Positions 35,684-44,689 of a stretch of DNA of 64,000 bases are shown piece by piece; positions within the stretch are counted from its first letter, which is position 1, and the number at the start of each line of letters is the position of its first letter. The notes below the pieces were generated by a model. The model saw nothing but the letters and a program-made list of their open reading frames with translations, was not told the origin of the DNA and did no database searches. This stretch comes from Chlorogloeopsis sp038404745 (lineage in GTDB: Bacteria; Cyanobacteriota; Cyanobacteriia; Cyanobacteriales; Nostocaceae). The translations under genes were made by a program, and so were the position numbers. The DNA is taken from contig NZ_JAYKTT020000089.1 of NCBI RefSeq assembly GCF_038404745.2, forward strand, positions 24,121 to 88,120, read 5' to 3'.

Positions 35684-35899
35684 TCATGGAGTGCCTGGAG
35701 TTTCCTTCTTCGGTGTACCGTATAAATAATGATCCTGTTCGCTAGCCCAATCGGATGGTGCCTCAATAGTTCCTGCGATCGCCTCCAGCACATCCCAAGT
35801 ATCCCCAGATGGTGATGACTCCTTCAACTCTTGAATTGTAATCACATAACGTGTATTCGGCGTCAAATCCAAGGATACAGCCGTTATCTTCTTGCTCAT
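35684..35899 (-). CDS. small conserved protein of unknown function
   Basis: 71 aa, hydrophilic, with a compact start (MSKKITAVSLDLTPNTRYVITIQEL) and a Pro/Lys tail (GTPKKETPGTP). The alternating hydrophobic pattern in the first 30 residues suggests a small beta-sheet protein; the segment DTWDVLEAIAGTIEAPSDWASEQDHYLYG is distinctive. It looks like a cyanobacterial orphan family. No role can be read from it. A HIP1-containing spacer without genes lies on each side (35243-35683 is AT-rich, with nothing notable). Confidence 0.6.
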   Translation of the reverse strand: MSKKITAVSLDLTPNTRYVITIQELKESSPSGDTWDVLEAIAGTIEAPSDWASEQDHYLYGTPKKETPGTP

Positions 35900-36008
35900 A
35901 AAAACCTCTGGAACATTTTCAGTATCTTAAATGCTGACAAATTTTCTAGATTCAAAGTTAAAGAGTGCGATCGCCTGTCAGATAATAAGAGAAAAATTAT
36001 CATGGGCT

Positions 36009-36173
36009 AAGGTAAAAATTTTTGCCTTAATAAATACCGTATATATTAATTTCTACCAAAATAGTTGGTAGAAATCAGCAAAATGGTAAACTAAACTACA
36101 TTTTTTTCGCTTTTATAGTTCTATAGTTCACTTTAGTATAAACAAAGTTGGTATATTGCCAGTAAGGTTGGTA
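36009..36173. promoter_or_regulatory. inverted repeat and three GTTGGTA copies before a secreted-protein gene
   Basis: ATTTCTACCAA (36049-36059) pairs perfectly with TTGGTAGAAAT (36065-36075). The heptamer GTTGGTA occurs at 36064-36070, 36147-36153 and 36167-36173. A looser AAGG-TAAAAA/TTTTTG-CCTT dyad is at 36009-36029. All lie upstream of the gene at 36279 and could bind a regulator; no known box is matched. No gene is seen in 35900-36278. Confidence 0.35.
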
Positions 36174-36278
36174 GTATACACAGTTACTTCCTCTGTATTT
36201 GTTTCCAACTGGAAATTAACAGCAATATCCTTAGCAAAACCTGCCTAATTTTTGAATAGCTAGACTGAGACTAGTTTT

Positions 36279-36947
36279 ATGCATTTTATTTGCCGTATCG
36301 CAATTGTGTCCTTTACGCTATCGATACTGGGGTTATGGCAACCGACTATAGCCAAACCAGGAAACTACGCTCCTTGGGAATCAGAGAATAAACCCTCTCC
36401 CTGGCAAGAAAATCTCTGTGATAGTGGCACCTCGCAGATATTCCATCTTTATGGTGAAGTCAGCAATCCAACAATCTTTAACTTGCAAAAGCTCAAAAAT
36501 TTGCAAGAGGATTTAAAGAGCCAAAACCCATCAGTGGTTACTGAAGTTACTGTATCTTTCCAAACAGGATCTGGTTCGAGAACAGAAACATATTATGGAG
36601 TCCCCTTGTGGGAGTTAATTAATAATGAGAAGAGTGCAGGGCCACTTAAAGCTGGTAATTCTGGGCAAAATACGAAAAACGCTTTCTTACGACAGTACGT
36701 TCTTGTTGAAGCTACCGACTGTTATGGAGCGATCATAGCTATTGGTGAAATTCACCCAAACTTTGAAGCTAAGAATGTGCTAGTTGCATATGACAAAAAA
36801 GCAAGCGATGGTGCAGTCGAACTTCTAACAGATGAGGGATTTACTCGTCTAGTAGTTCCTGACGATAAAGCTGGAGGACGTTACATTAGTAATATAAGAA
36901 ACATTTTAGTAATTTCTGCTCCTGCTTCCCCATTAAAGCCCAAATAG
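36279..36947 (+). CDS. secreted molybdopterin-dependent oxidoreductase-like protein
   Basis: 222 aa. A clear signal peptide (ICRIAIVSFTLSILGLWQPTIA, cut near residue 26) precedes a domain resembling the substrate/cofactor-binding part of sulfite-oxidase-type molybdoproteins: FHLYGEVSNPTIFNLQKLKNL, VTVSFQTGSGSRTETYYGVPLWELIN, and the C-terminal ...LTDEGFTRLVVPDDKAGGRYISNIRNILV. A Cys before the domain and one in VEATDCYGAI are present; the usual molybdenum-ligand Cys position is uncertain, so cofactor binding is not assured. The convergent neighbour encodes a molbindin, which fits a molybdate theme. Confidence 0.7.
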   Translation: MHFICRIAIVSFTLSILGLWQPTIAKPGNYAPWESENKPSPWQENLCDSGTSQIFHLYGEVSNPTIFNLQKLKNLQEDLKSQNPSVVTEVTVSFQTGSGSRTETYYGVPLWELINNEKSAGPLKAGNSGQNTKNAFLRQYVLVEATDCYGAIIAIGEIHPNFEAKNVLVAYDKKASDGAVELLTDEGFTRLVVPDDKAGGRYISNIRNILVISAPASPLKPK

Positions 36948-37003
36948 AGGCGATGAACTCGCCCCTGTTTTAGAATCTTACAAAAAATTTCCTCACTCAA
37001 CCC

Positions 37004-37213
37004 TTAGTCAACTGCAATCATTACATCCGATGCTTTAACAACAGCATATACTTCTTTACCCTGACTCAAGTTTAGGTTCTCTACTGATGACTTAGTAATA
37101 ATTGCAACTACCTCTACTCCAGGTGAAATTTCTATTACTATTTCATCATTGACAGAACCAACTTCAATTTTTTTGACAGTACCTTTGAGAGCGTTCCGAG
37201 CACTGACTTTCAT
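37004..37213 (-). CDS. molbindin (TOBE/Mop domain protein)
   Basis: 69 aa. It is a single TOBE/Mop domain: MKVSARNALKGTVKKIEVGSVNDEIVIEI (K-x-S-A-R-N-x-L-K-G is the family signature), then AIITKSSVENLNLSQGKEVYAVVKASDVMIAVD. Molbindins form hexamers that store or buffer molybdate and related oxyanions in the cytoplasm. Length is exactly that of a one-domain Mop. It is convergent to the molybdopterin-oxidoreductase-like gene 56 bp away. Confidence 0.9.
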   Translation of the reverse strand: MKVSARNALKGTVKKIEVGSVNDEIVIEISPGVEVVAIITKSSVENLNLSQGKEVYAVVKASDVMIAVD

Positions 37214-37364
37214 GCTACTAATTTTTCCTGGTAAATTTGCGACTTATCAATTATAGCAATTACCAAGCTTGAAAGTTATCAAGATAGCCGTGAATACAAA
37301 CAGTCTTAGCTTTTTCTCAGGCTGAGAAAAAGAATCACCGTTTACCTATCGAACAAGTTTAATT

Positions 37365-38879
37365 TCACCGCAAACAGCGTATTGCCACTAACAAACCCCT
37401 AGCCTTATTCAAAGTCTCCTCATACTCTTTCTCTGGCTCCGAATCTGCCACCAATCCCGCACCCGCTTGCACTGTTACCGTATTGTCACGTAGTACCATT
37501 GTACGAATTGCTATAGCAGTATTTAATTGTCCTTCAAAATCGTAGTATCCATAGACGCCAGAATACACACCCCGTCGAGAAGGCTCTAACTCGTTGATAA
37601 TTTCCATTGCTCGAATCTTGGGTGCGCCGCTGACTGTACCTGCGGGGAAGCAAGCTTTGAGTAAATCCCATGCAGTCTTACCAGGTGCTAATTTACCCAC
37701 TACATTACTAACAATGTGCATAACATGGGAGTAACGCTCAATCACCATTAATTCATCTACTTTTACCGTCCCACTTTCGCAGACACGTCCTAAATCATTG
37801 CGCCCTAAATCTACGAGCATGACGTGTTCGGCTATTTCCTTGGGATCTTTAAGTAAATCCTCAGCAAACGCCGCATCTTCTTTTGGTGACTTACCACGGG
37901 GACGCGTGCCGGCAATAGGACGTACTGTGGCGATGATTCCTCCTTCTGGATCGCGTTCTGCTTTTACCATCACTTCCGGACTAGAACCGATGATTTGCCA
38001 ATCCTGGAAGTTAAAGAATGACATATAAGGGGAAGGATTAATCTGACGCAAGGAACGGTATAAGGCAAAAGGATCGCCAGTATATTCTGTTGATAAACGC
38101 TGGGAAATTACGACCTGGAAGATATCGCCAGCTTTGATGTATTCTTTTGCTTTAACGACGCTAGCACAGAATTCTTCGCGGGTGAAATTACTTTGATATT
38201 CCTCTATTCCTGCTAATGCTCGATTGGCTGGTGGCTTCCATTCCAATAAGGTACTTTGTGGTGAAAGCGGTAGAGATAGCTTGTGAACCATTTGAGTAAC
38301 GCGATCGCACGCTGTTTCATATGCTGCTTGTAAATCAAAATTCGGATCGCGCAAATCGGCATAAGCGATCGCCCAAATTTTTCGCTTTACCTGATCGAAA
38401 ATCAACAGCTGATCTACCTGCATCCACAATCCATCAGGGATATTGCGCTCATCTTGCGGATGAACTGGCACACGCGGCTCTATCCACTGAATCAATTCGT
38501 AACCCCAAAAACCAAATAAACCGCCAATTCCTGGTGGTAATTGGGATAACTTAACTGGATTTAGGGCTTCTAAGCATTGAGCTAAAGCTGTGAAAGGATC
38601 GCCTTCAAATACAACTTGGGAACCATCGCGATGTATTTGAATAGCACGATTTCCCCTGGCTTCCAAAATCCATAGTGGATCGCAGCCCAATAAACTATAG
38701 CGTCCTAGTTTTTCCCCACCTTCTACCGATTCCAACAAAAAACTATAAGGTTGTCCAGCGCATACCTTATACCAAGCGGAAACAGGCGTATCTAAATCCG
38801 CTACCCACTCTTGATACACCGGAACAAAGTTGCCAAATTGAGCTAAATCGGAGAATTGAGAGAAGTCAGGAAAGATCAT
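37365..38879 (-). CDS. trpE: anthranilate synthase component I
   Basis: 504 aa. It converts chorismate to anthranilate together with the glutamine amidotransferase TrpG (not in this window), the first step of tryptophan synthesis. The N-terminal domain has the Trp feedback site LLESVEGGEKLGRYS. The chorismate-binding domain shows AGDIFQVVISQRLS, PSPYMSFFNF, GSSPEVMVK, VRPIAGTRPRGKS, LVDLGRNDLGRV, FPAGTVSGAPKIRAMEIINELEP and VQAGAGLVADSEPEKEYEE. All are intact. The bacterial separate-subunit form is likely, since the size matches TrpE alone. psaD lies 150 bp upstream on the same strand but belongs to an unrelated process. Confidence 0.96.
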   Translation of the reverse strand: MIFPDFSQFSDLAQFGNFVPVYQEWVADLDTPVSAWYKVCAGQPYSFLLESVEGGEKLGRYSLLGCDPLWILEARGNRAIQIHRDGSQVVFEGDPFTALAQCLEALNPVKLSQLPPGIGGLFGFWGYELIQWIEPRVPVHPQDERNIPDGLWMQVDQLLIFDQVKRKIWAIAYADLRDPNFDLQAAYETACDRVTQMVHKLSLPLSPQSTLLEWKPPANRALAGIEEYQSNFTREEFCASVVKAKEYIKAGDIFQVVISQRLSTEYTGDPFALYRSLRQINPSPYMSFFNFQDWQIIGSSPEVMVKAERDPEGGIIATVRPIAGTRPRGKSPKEDAAFAEDLLKDPKEIAEHVMLVDLGRNDLGRVCESGTVKVDELMVIERYSHVMHIVSNVVGKLAPGKTAWDLLKACFPAGTVSGAPKIRAMEIINELEPSRRGVYSGVYGYYDFEGQLNTAIAIRTMVLRDNTVTVQAGAGLVADSEPEKEYEETLNKARGLLVAIRCLR

Positions 38880-38887
38880 AGTTTGTA

Positions 38888-38909
38888 AATTTAGGGACTA
38901 GGAACTAGG
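38888..38909. repeat. CTAGTCCC-type dispersed repeat tract
   Basis: GGGACTAGGAACTAGGG at about 38891 belongs to the dispersed CTAGTCCC family. It lies between the trpE start and the psaD stop. Confidence 0.5.
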
Positions 38910-39029
38910 GAAAGTCTGAAGTTTGTAGCTACCCTACAGGCTGTTGACTGCTGGGTAAAATAAATTTACATATTTTATACTTCAGATTTCATACTTCTCT
39001 AGTCTCCAGTCCCAAATTTCCCTAATTAA

Positions 39030-39458
39030 CTATGAATTGGGAGCGTCGTAGGTAGCTGTACCGCTAAACTTAAGTTTGGCAGGGCTGGGATTCTTACCGA
39101 TGCTGCGGTCTACATAACGGACTTTTTGACGACCTTGGTTAACCTTCTCTGGGAAGACACCATCAGCTGGGTGAATATAAGCAGTTTCTCCGTTCGGATA
39201 AATCCGGTAGATTTTGTAGTCCGTGATTTTGAACTTGCGGAGTTGACCGCCCAAAGCGATGCATTGCTCTTTGCGAGCTAGATACAATAAGTTTTGTCCT
39301 TGCCGCATTTTGGCTGCGCCACCAGTGGGCATTTCAAAAACTTGCTCTTTCGGGCTAGTCCAAGTGATAGCGTACTTTTCTTCCACTTCTGCTTTCTTGA
39401 GCAAGCCGCCAGTGCTGCCGCCAAATATCGGAGTTTGTCCAGAAAGTGTTTCTGCCAT
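39030..39458 (-). CDS. psaD: photosystem I subunit II (PsaD)
   Basis: 142 aa from the ATG at 39458 (MAETLSGQTPIFGGSTGGLL, the standard cyanobacterial start); an upstream in-frame start would add five unsupported residues. PsaD sits on the stromal side of photosystem I and docks ferredoxin. All typical blocks are present: KYAITWTSPKEQVFEMPTGGAA, NLLYLARKEQCIALGGQLR, KITDYKIYRIYPNGETAYIHPADGVFPEKVN and QGRQKVRYVDRSIGKNP. The HLR1-like element 62-80 bp upstream of the start predicts light-dependent control by RpaB. Confidence 0.97.
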   Translation of the reverse strand: MAETLSGQTPIFGGSTGGLLKKAEVEEKYAITWTSPKEQVFEMPTGGAAKMRQGQNLLYLARKEQCIALGGQLRKFKITDYKIYRIYPNGETAYIHPADGVFPEKVNQGRQKVRYVDRSIGKNPSPAKLKFSGTATYDAPNS

Positions 39459-39519
39459 AGAGGTTTCTCTCAACAGTTTTTAGGGAATCGTAACACCGCA
39501 ACAGGGGTCATATTGCGAT

Positions 39520-39537
39520 TGTGTAAGGAACTGTAAC
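39520..39537 (-). promoter_or_regulatory. HLR1-like RpaB site upstream of psaD
   Basis: On the minus strand the sequence is GTTACAGTTCCTTACACA. It fits the HLR1 layout of two 8-nt repeats (G/T)TTACA(T/A)(T/A) separated by 2 nt: GTTACAGT-TC-CTTACACA, with three mismatches. It sits 62-80 bp upstream of the psaD ATG, where RpaB is known to act on photosystem I genes. A plausible -10-like element (CAATAT) lies further down. Confidence 0.5.
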
Positions 39538-39567
39538 AGTTGTTTGGGGATTAGGGAGTGGGGGAAA

Positions 39568-39668
39568 GACGCAAAGAGGGTGAGACGCGGTGAGGAAGTC
39601 GGAGTCTTGGCGGTTCCCGTCGAGTCCGAACTTCCGAACCCGGAGGGGGACGCCCAGAGAAATGAGGA
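39568..39668 (+). repeat. 101-bp dispersed repeat, copy 1 (inverted partner at 53771)
   Basis: This 101-bp stretch, from GACGCAAAGAGGGTGAGACG to the AGAAATGAGGA end, matches the reverse complement of 53771-53871 without gaps and with about seven mismatches. It contains the sequence CGAGTCCGAACTTCCGAACC. No significant ORF covers it. GGGGACA-type tracts surround it. Confidence 0.75.
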
Positions 39669-39741
39669 CAAGGAGAAGGGGAGATAAGGAGACAAGGAGC
39701 AAGAAAGTGATTTACAATTCCCCGTGTCCAATCCCGATCCC

Positions 39742-41754
39742 CTACTTACTCTTCACTCTTGAGCGCGTTTGCTCTGGGCTGCCTTCAATGGCGGGTATGG
39801 TGAAATGAAATTCACTACCTTGATTTTTTCCGGTGGATGTTGCCCAAATTTCGCCACCCCAACCATTAACTATTTGGCGACAAATGGCCAAGCCTAAGCC
39901 CGTACCACCAGTAGTACGTCGCAGCGCTCCCTCTTCTTGGTAAAAGCGGTCAAACACAATTTCGAGGCGATTGGGTTCTATGCCCCGTCCTGTGTCAGCC
40001 ACCGTTACTTCAACCATCTTATGATCATTGCGACTAGCTTTAATGGTGATTTGCCCTTCTGGTGGTGTAAATTTGCAAGCATTGTCTACAAGTTTGGCGA
40101 TCACTTCCACCAACCAGTCACCATCTGCTCTCACAAGGGGTAGGTTGGGTGCAATTTTGGTTGTAATTTTAGGTAGTGGATCAGTGGCAACACGGGTACG
40201 AATCCGACTGAGTGCTAAATCTATACATTCTTGTAATGTGAGGGATTCTGGATGCCACTCTACTCTTCCACTTTCGAGGTTAGAAAGGGTGAGGAAATCC
40301 TGGACGAGTTTTCGCATCCGTTCCGAATCAGCAAGAGCTGTATTCAGCATTACTTGCCGTAACTCCAAGGGCATATCGGGCTCGCTAGCAAGGCTTTCCA
40401 AGCAGACTTGAATTGTAGATAAGGGTGTGCGAAGTTCGTGTCCGGTGATGGCAATCAGGTTGCTGCGAGTGCGATCAAGAGCTTCGAGTTGCTGGTTCAA
40501 GTCTTCTAGGTTAGCGTAGGCTTCTGCTTGAATTAGGGCTGCTCCAATTTGGGTAGCGATCGCTTTTACCAAATCCAATTCGCCGGCTTGCAAATCGTGG
40601 GGGGTGTGGCTGCAATAGTGTAATTCCACAATACCCAACAATCGCCCTTGAAACAGCACCGGTTCCATCAGCCAAGAGCGAATGGCAAATTTTTCGACTA
40701 GATGCCAAAGTACTTTTGAACCACTCACCCGCGAATCATTGATAGTATCAGCAACACAGACGCCTTCATCCTGTTGGATAACTTCCTCAAATAGAGGATT
40801 ATTTTCTAAAGGCCAAATTTGTCCGGCAACAGATAACACATTCGGACTCAAAAATTCGTGTTCAATAATTGCTTGGGTATCTGAAGCTTGAGCGCGATAA
40901 ATTAGACAGCGAGAAGCTCCCAGGTGTTGCCCCAACTCTTGCGCTGCGACTTTGAGAATTTCTTGGGAATTGAGCGATCGCCTAATTGCAGTACTAATCG
41001 AATTGACTAGCCGTTCTTTGCGAGCTTGGGCAGCAATGGAACGATAGGCTTTGTGCAATTTGTACTGACTAGCTTGCAGGTAAGTCACTAAACGCTGTAC
41101 AAACGGATCGGTATCAATGTCACAAGCATATTCACTCGGTTGCTGTAACACTTTTGAGTCACTCTTGCGTCCCCCGATTCCAAATCGCTGGCGTACTGAA
41201 TCAATTTTATCTATCAACTCAGGTCTGTAACTTAAAATCCTCCCCAAGAGCAATTCAGCGGCTTTAAGGCTAACTCCCCGTTCTGCTGTCCAAATACCCT
41301 CAAACCTCCGTGCCGTATCCATGTCCAAACTAGGGCTTAACTCCCGTAATTGCCTGTTTTTGGCAAGAGAGCCAATACTTTCTCGGCATACTAGACAAGT
41401 AGCATAATTTTGAGCAATTACTACCAAATGCCACTCCTGACTTAAGGCATCATCTGGTCTGAAAGCTATCTTTTCGTAGTATTCCGAGCTGTTGGTGAAA
41501 TCTGTTTCTGGAGCAGACAACACGTATATTTGATCGCTTCGCTGGGCAAGCCGCTGATAACGATGAGCCTCTTGCCGGTAAAATCGCTCTCGTTGAAAGC
41601 TAGCAATTACTAAAGGCTGCTCTAAAGTGGCAGCTAAAATCTGATCTTCCATCGCATGAGAAAGAGCCGTTAGCGAAGCTTTGAAATATAGCTGGGGCCG
41701 TAGGTGAGGTAAGGCCTGAAGCAGATCGCTCAGCACGGAAATTGAAATGCTCAT
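39742..41754 (-). CDS. DICT-GAF sensor histidine kinase
   Basis: 670 aa, soluble. The N-terminus (about residues 1-160; SISVLSDLLQALPHLRPQLYFKASL, ALEQPLVIASFQRERFYRQEA and on) is a DICT-type sensory domain found with light and redox-related signalling proteins in cyanobacteria. A helical part and a GAF domain follow (about 270-410; ASRCLIYRAQASDTQAIIEHE). The HisKA box is IAITGHELRTPLSTIQ (phospho-His), and HATPase follows with N box KLVDNACKFTPPEG, VADTGRGIEPNRL and GGTGLGLAICRQIV. The signal it reads is not known. It lies upstream of psaD on the same strand, but a repeat-rich 280-bp spacer lies between. Its partner regulator is not adjacent. Confidence 0.88.
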   Translation of the reverse strand: MSISISVLSDLLQALPHLRPQLYFKASLTALSHAMEDQILAATLEQPLVIASFQRERFYRQEAHRYQRLAQRSDQIYVLSAPETDFTNSSEYYEKIAFRPDDALSQEWHLVVIAQNYATCLVCRESIGSLAKNRQLRELSPSLDMDTARRFEGIWTAERGVSLKAAELLLGRILSYRPELIDKIDSVRQRFGIGGRKSDSKVLQQPSEYACDIDTDPFVQRLVTYLQASQYKLHKAYRSIAAQARKERLVNSISTAIRRSLNSQEILKVAAQELGQHLGASRCLIYRAQASDTQAIIEHEFLSPNVLSVAGQIWPLENNPLFEEVIQQDEGVCVADTINDSRVSGSKVLWHLVEKFAIRSWLMEPVLFQGRLLGIVELHYCSHTPHDLQAGELDLVKAIATQIGAALIQAEAYANLEDLNQQLEALDRTRSNLIAITGHELRTPLSTIQVCLESLASEPDMPLELRQVMLNTALADSERMRKLVQDFLTLSNLESGRVEWHPESLTLQECIDLALSRIRTRVATDPLPKITTKIAPNLPLVRADGDWLVEVIAKLVDNACKFTPPEGQITIKASRNDHKMVEVTVADTGRGIEPNRLEIVFDRFYQEEGALRRTTGGTGLGLAICRQIVNGWGGEIWATSTGKNQGSEFHFTIPAIEGSPEQTRSRVKSK

Positions 41755-42407
41755 GAACGTCCTAAAGGAGCCACAATCTGGACAAGATCCACATCACAGC
41801 TGCATTGTACAAATTACAACGGTCTCTAAATTCAAACAGATAGTTGCAATATGTAAAGAATGGTAAATAGCAGCTATATAATAGCTTTTGCAAAAGTAGG
41901 CGCAATCCGCATTGCTGTAAACACTAAACGAGAAAGTCGCTGGGGTGTCTGCATCATGCTGATCAAAAGCAGATACCAAACACCACCATTGTAGACTCAC
42001 TTTTGTTTGTTTCCTGTACTTTTTGCAGCACAAGCTATGCATCTAGATGTTGTCTATCCACTTGCTAGCATCGTAATTTTTCAAATAGTAGCTATTAGCT
42101 CAATATACATTCTTGCATTGCACTGCTATCAACCAAATATAGGCTGTTGTTGGTAAAGTGGATGAATAATGTGCTTAAAAGCACAGTTAAAGTTTCCAGT
42201 CTTTCTGTGTCGGCTTTACAAAACTTTAATTAATTATACAATTATAAAGATTTGACGATATTTCTCTAATGCGTTTCTAATTTTTAAGCGGATGTGATTA
42301 TTATTTTTGTTCATATAGCTTATAAGATTTTTCAAGAGCGTCTTTTATCCTGTTGACGCTAAACTGGCTCAAAACAAAGTATTGACCTTTACACGGAATA
42401 TTGGCTG
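41755..42407. other. 650-bp AT-rich spacer between divergent genes
   Basis: It holds the divergent promoters of the DICT kinase and the truncated glucosidase. I see no RNA gene, no strong inverted repeat and no convincing reading frame. The open frame at 41794-42042 on the minus strand is Cys/Tyr-rich without family features. Confidence 0.5.
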
Positions 42408-43697
42408 ATGACACCGGATACACTCATGACACCGGAAAAGATTGTCTTGGATGGAAAAACTTTTGTTCCTGCGGAATTCATACCTATCCCAGAGTGGCCT
42501 TGCGTTATAAGTGAAAGACCACAGCCGACACTTACGGTTAAAGATGATGATTTATTTTTAGTTACAGATACTTTAGGTAATATTTCTGGGTGTTCAATCA
42601 ACGACGGCAATCCTAGCATGGGGCTATTTTGCTCTGATACCCGGTTTTTGAGTCGTTTAGAGTTGCAGATCAACCAGCATTCACCTATTTTACTCAGTAG
42701 TACTGCTGACAAAGGTTTTTCACTTTCCGTGTTATGTACTAATCCCAGAATTGACGATCGCCTCCAAGCCGATACAGTTGGGATTCGCCGAGAAATTGTC
42801 CTGAATGGAGCATTATTTGAAGAAATCGAAATATCCAACTATTGTATTGTTAACCGCAAAGGAGAGCTAGCCAATGGGGCAATTGCTCTTTGTGAAGTGC
42901 AAGGCTATGTTTATGCGGCAAAAATGCGTTTGGCAGAAATAGCTAAAATGAAGAAGCGGCTAGACTTAGCAGACAGCTGGTTAGAAGAGGCAAGAAACCT
43001 GAAGTTGAGGTTTAACAGAGACTTTTGGGTGGAAGATCAGGATTTCTGCGCCCTGGCTTTAGATGGAGAAGGCAAACAAGTAGATAGTATTACTTCAAAT
43101 CCTGGCCATTGTTTACACTTAGGCATCTTCACGCCCGAAAAAGCCTACAGTGTTGCGGAGCGTCTACGCGCACCGGATATGTTTAATGGTTGGGGTATTC
43201 GGACTTTAAGTAGCTTATCCCCAGCTTACAATCCGATGGGCTATCACATCGGTTCTGTGTGGCCCCATGATAATGCATTAATTGCGATGGGATTGCGATC
43301 GCTTGGCCTCGTCGATCAAGCCTTGGAACTTTTTGAAGGTTTATTCGACATGACTAGAAAGCAGCCTTACAATCGTCCTCCTGAACTGTTTTGCGGCTTT
43401 GAGCGAATTGGAGATAATACGCCTGTGCAATATCCAGTCGCTTGTACTCCCCAAGCTTGGGCTACTGGTAGTATCTTTCAACTATTGCAAATGATGGTAA
43501 ACTTGGTACCTGATGCTCCCAACAACTGCCTCAGAATTATAGATCCTGCTTTACCAGAATCAATTAATCGCCTATCGCTCCATAACTTACGAGTTGGCCC
43601 TACCATCCTCGATTTAGAATTCGAGCGTTCCGGTAGCACCACTGCTTGCCGAGTTGCCAAAAAACGCGGTAATCTTCGGGTTGTGATAGAAGCGTAG
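42408..43697 (+). pseudogene. amylo-alpha-1,6-glucosidase-like gene with internal deletion
   Basis: 429 aa in one frame, but only the two ends of a protein normally near 700 aa. The N-terminal glycogen-debranching domain runs to residue 145 (LFCSDTRFLSRLELQI, VGIRREIVLNGALFEEIEISNY). The next residue begins sequence from the second half of the (alpha/alpha)6 catalytic domain (CIVNRKGELANGAIALCEVQGYVYAAKMRLAE, SITSNPGHCLHLGIF, YNPMGYHIGSVWPHDNALIAMGL, QYPVACTPQAWATGS). The junction is near 42843. The lost middle, including the GWKDSGD-type part of the active site, makes an active enzyme unlikely, although the frame is kept. The start is ambiguous because ATGACACCGGA is repeated at 42408 and 42426. 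Confidence 0.75.
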
Positions 43698-43698
43698 A

Positions 43699-43800
43699 AG
43701 CGACTAGAGACTGGGGACTAGGGATTAGGAAGAAGAGGGGGAAAGGGGGAGTAAGGAAAAATTCTTCTCCTTATCTGCGTGTCCTCTTCACCCGATATCC
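43699..43800. repeat. CTAGTCCC-type and GGGGGA low-complexity tract
   Basis: GACTAGAGACTGGGGACTAGG starts just after the glucosidase stop and passes into AGAGGGGGAAAGGGGGAG and a pyrimidine-rich complement (TCCTTATCTGCGTGTCCTC). It lies between convergent genes and is of the same family as the other dispersed tracts. Confidence 0.55.
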
Positions 43801-43809
43801 CATCCCTGT

Positions 43810-44139
43810 CTAGCTCTCCTCTTGAGTTTCGCTCTTTTGTCCTGGAGAAGATTCGTAAAGGGCATCTAATTGTTGGCGGGCGTCATCAACATTTATTGAA
43901 CGCATCACCAAAAGAGGCTCTTTAATTAAGTTGCCTGAACTATCCAATAATTCTGGATGGGGTGTAAGTGTGCTTTTAGATGCTGGATAGGGAAAGTTAC
44001 CATAATTAGCTCCTGAAGAGTACTTCACCGGATAATTCCGCTCTTTATAAAAACTGAACATGACCAAGTTGCGAATTAGGTTGGCAACAGCAATCACAGC
44101 TAGAATCGTAAAAGCAAGAATGTAAAGTAGATGTAACAT
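43810..44139 (-). CDS. DUF2973 membrane protein
   Basis: 109 aa from the ATG at 44139 (MLHLLYILAFTILAVIAVANLIRNLVMF), which has GGAGGA eight bases upstream. An earlier in-frame ATG (44163) would place that site inside the gene, so it is rejected. One hydrophobic segment is followed by a hydrophilic tail (GSANYGNF-like region, PHPELLDSSGNLIKEPLLVMRSINVDDARQQLDALYESSPG). This is the cyanobacterial DUF2973 pattern. Its neighbour on the same strand is the DUF2605 gene, a pairing I recognise from other cyanobacteria; function is unknown. Confidence 0.8.
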   Translation of the reverse strand: MLHLLYILAFTILAVIAVANLIRNLVMFSFYKERNYPVKYSSGANYGNFPYPASKSTLTPHPELLDSSGNLIKEPLLVMRSINVDDARQQLDALYESSPGQKSETQEES

Positions 44140-44350
44140 CGGGTTTTCCTCCAGGACAGCCATTTTTCAAAAATTATTATTGCTAAGATTTACATCGCCT
44201 AACTTGGAAATGAAGTTAGAGCGAACGCCGAAATTCCTCTGAATGCGCCTGCGATGATCTGCGGCTATACTGCAAGCAAAGTTGTTAAAGTATCATATAA
44301 TACAAAGTGTTGTTAACTTAAAGAATGCTGTTAAAGATTTAATACTTTTG

Positions 44351-44689
44351 TTATATGTCGTCTTGCTGTTGGAAAGTAGTTTGTTGTGTTCGGTATTGCA
44401 TTGCTACTTTCCAACATTCTGATAGCAATTGATGCCAAGGCATTAAGGTTGCCATATCTATCCCTACTTGTCCTTGTGTTGCATTAAATAGCATCTTTGC
44501 TGTATTCACTTCCTCTTGTGCTTGCTTGACTCGCTCTAATAAAACTGACTGCCCCTGAGCACCTAAAAAATCTAGCTGCTCAGTTTCCAGCAATGTACGC
44601 GATCGCGCAAACCAGTATTGAAAATCCTCTAGCAGTGGTTGCAAAATTGTTTTTAGCAATTCAGGTTCCGATAAATTTGAGTCTTGCAT
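44351..44689 (-). CDS. DUF2605 protein
   Basis: 112 aa from the ATG at 44689 (MQDSNLSEPELLKTILQPLLEDFQYWFARSR). A longer open frame starts at 44734, but its 15 extra residues (MTLILIRNLEICLSI) look non-coding. The protein is helical: LLEDFQYWFARSRTLLETEQLDFLGAQGQSVLLERVKQAQEEVNTAKMLFNATQGQVGIDMATLMPWHQLL. These features match DUF2605, a small family confined to cyanobacteria. It precedes the DUF2973 gene by about 210 bp on the same strand. No molecular role is known. Confidence 0.8.
   Translation of the reverse strand: MQDSNLSEPELLKTILQPLLEDFQYWFARSRTLLETEQLDFLGAQGQSVLLERVKQAQEEVNTAKMLFNATQGQVGIDMATLMPWHQLLSECWKVAMQYRTQQTTFQQQDDI

Noticed and set aside
39480..39731. 83-aa and 64-aa minus-strand open frames upstream of psaD
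   Set aside because: They are translations of GGGGACA-type repeat DNA and of the psaD regulatory region.
41794..42042. 82-aa minus-strand open frame
   Set aside because: Cys/Tyr-rich with no family features, in a promoter spacer between divergent genes.
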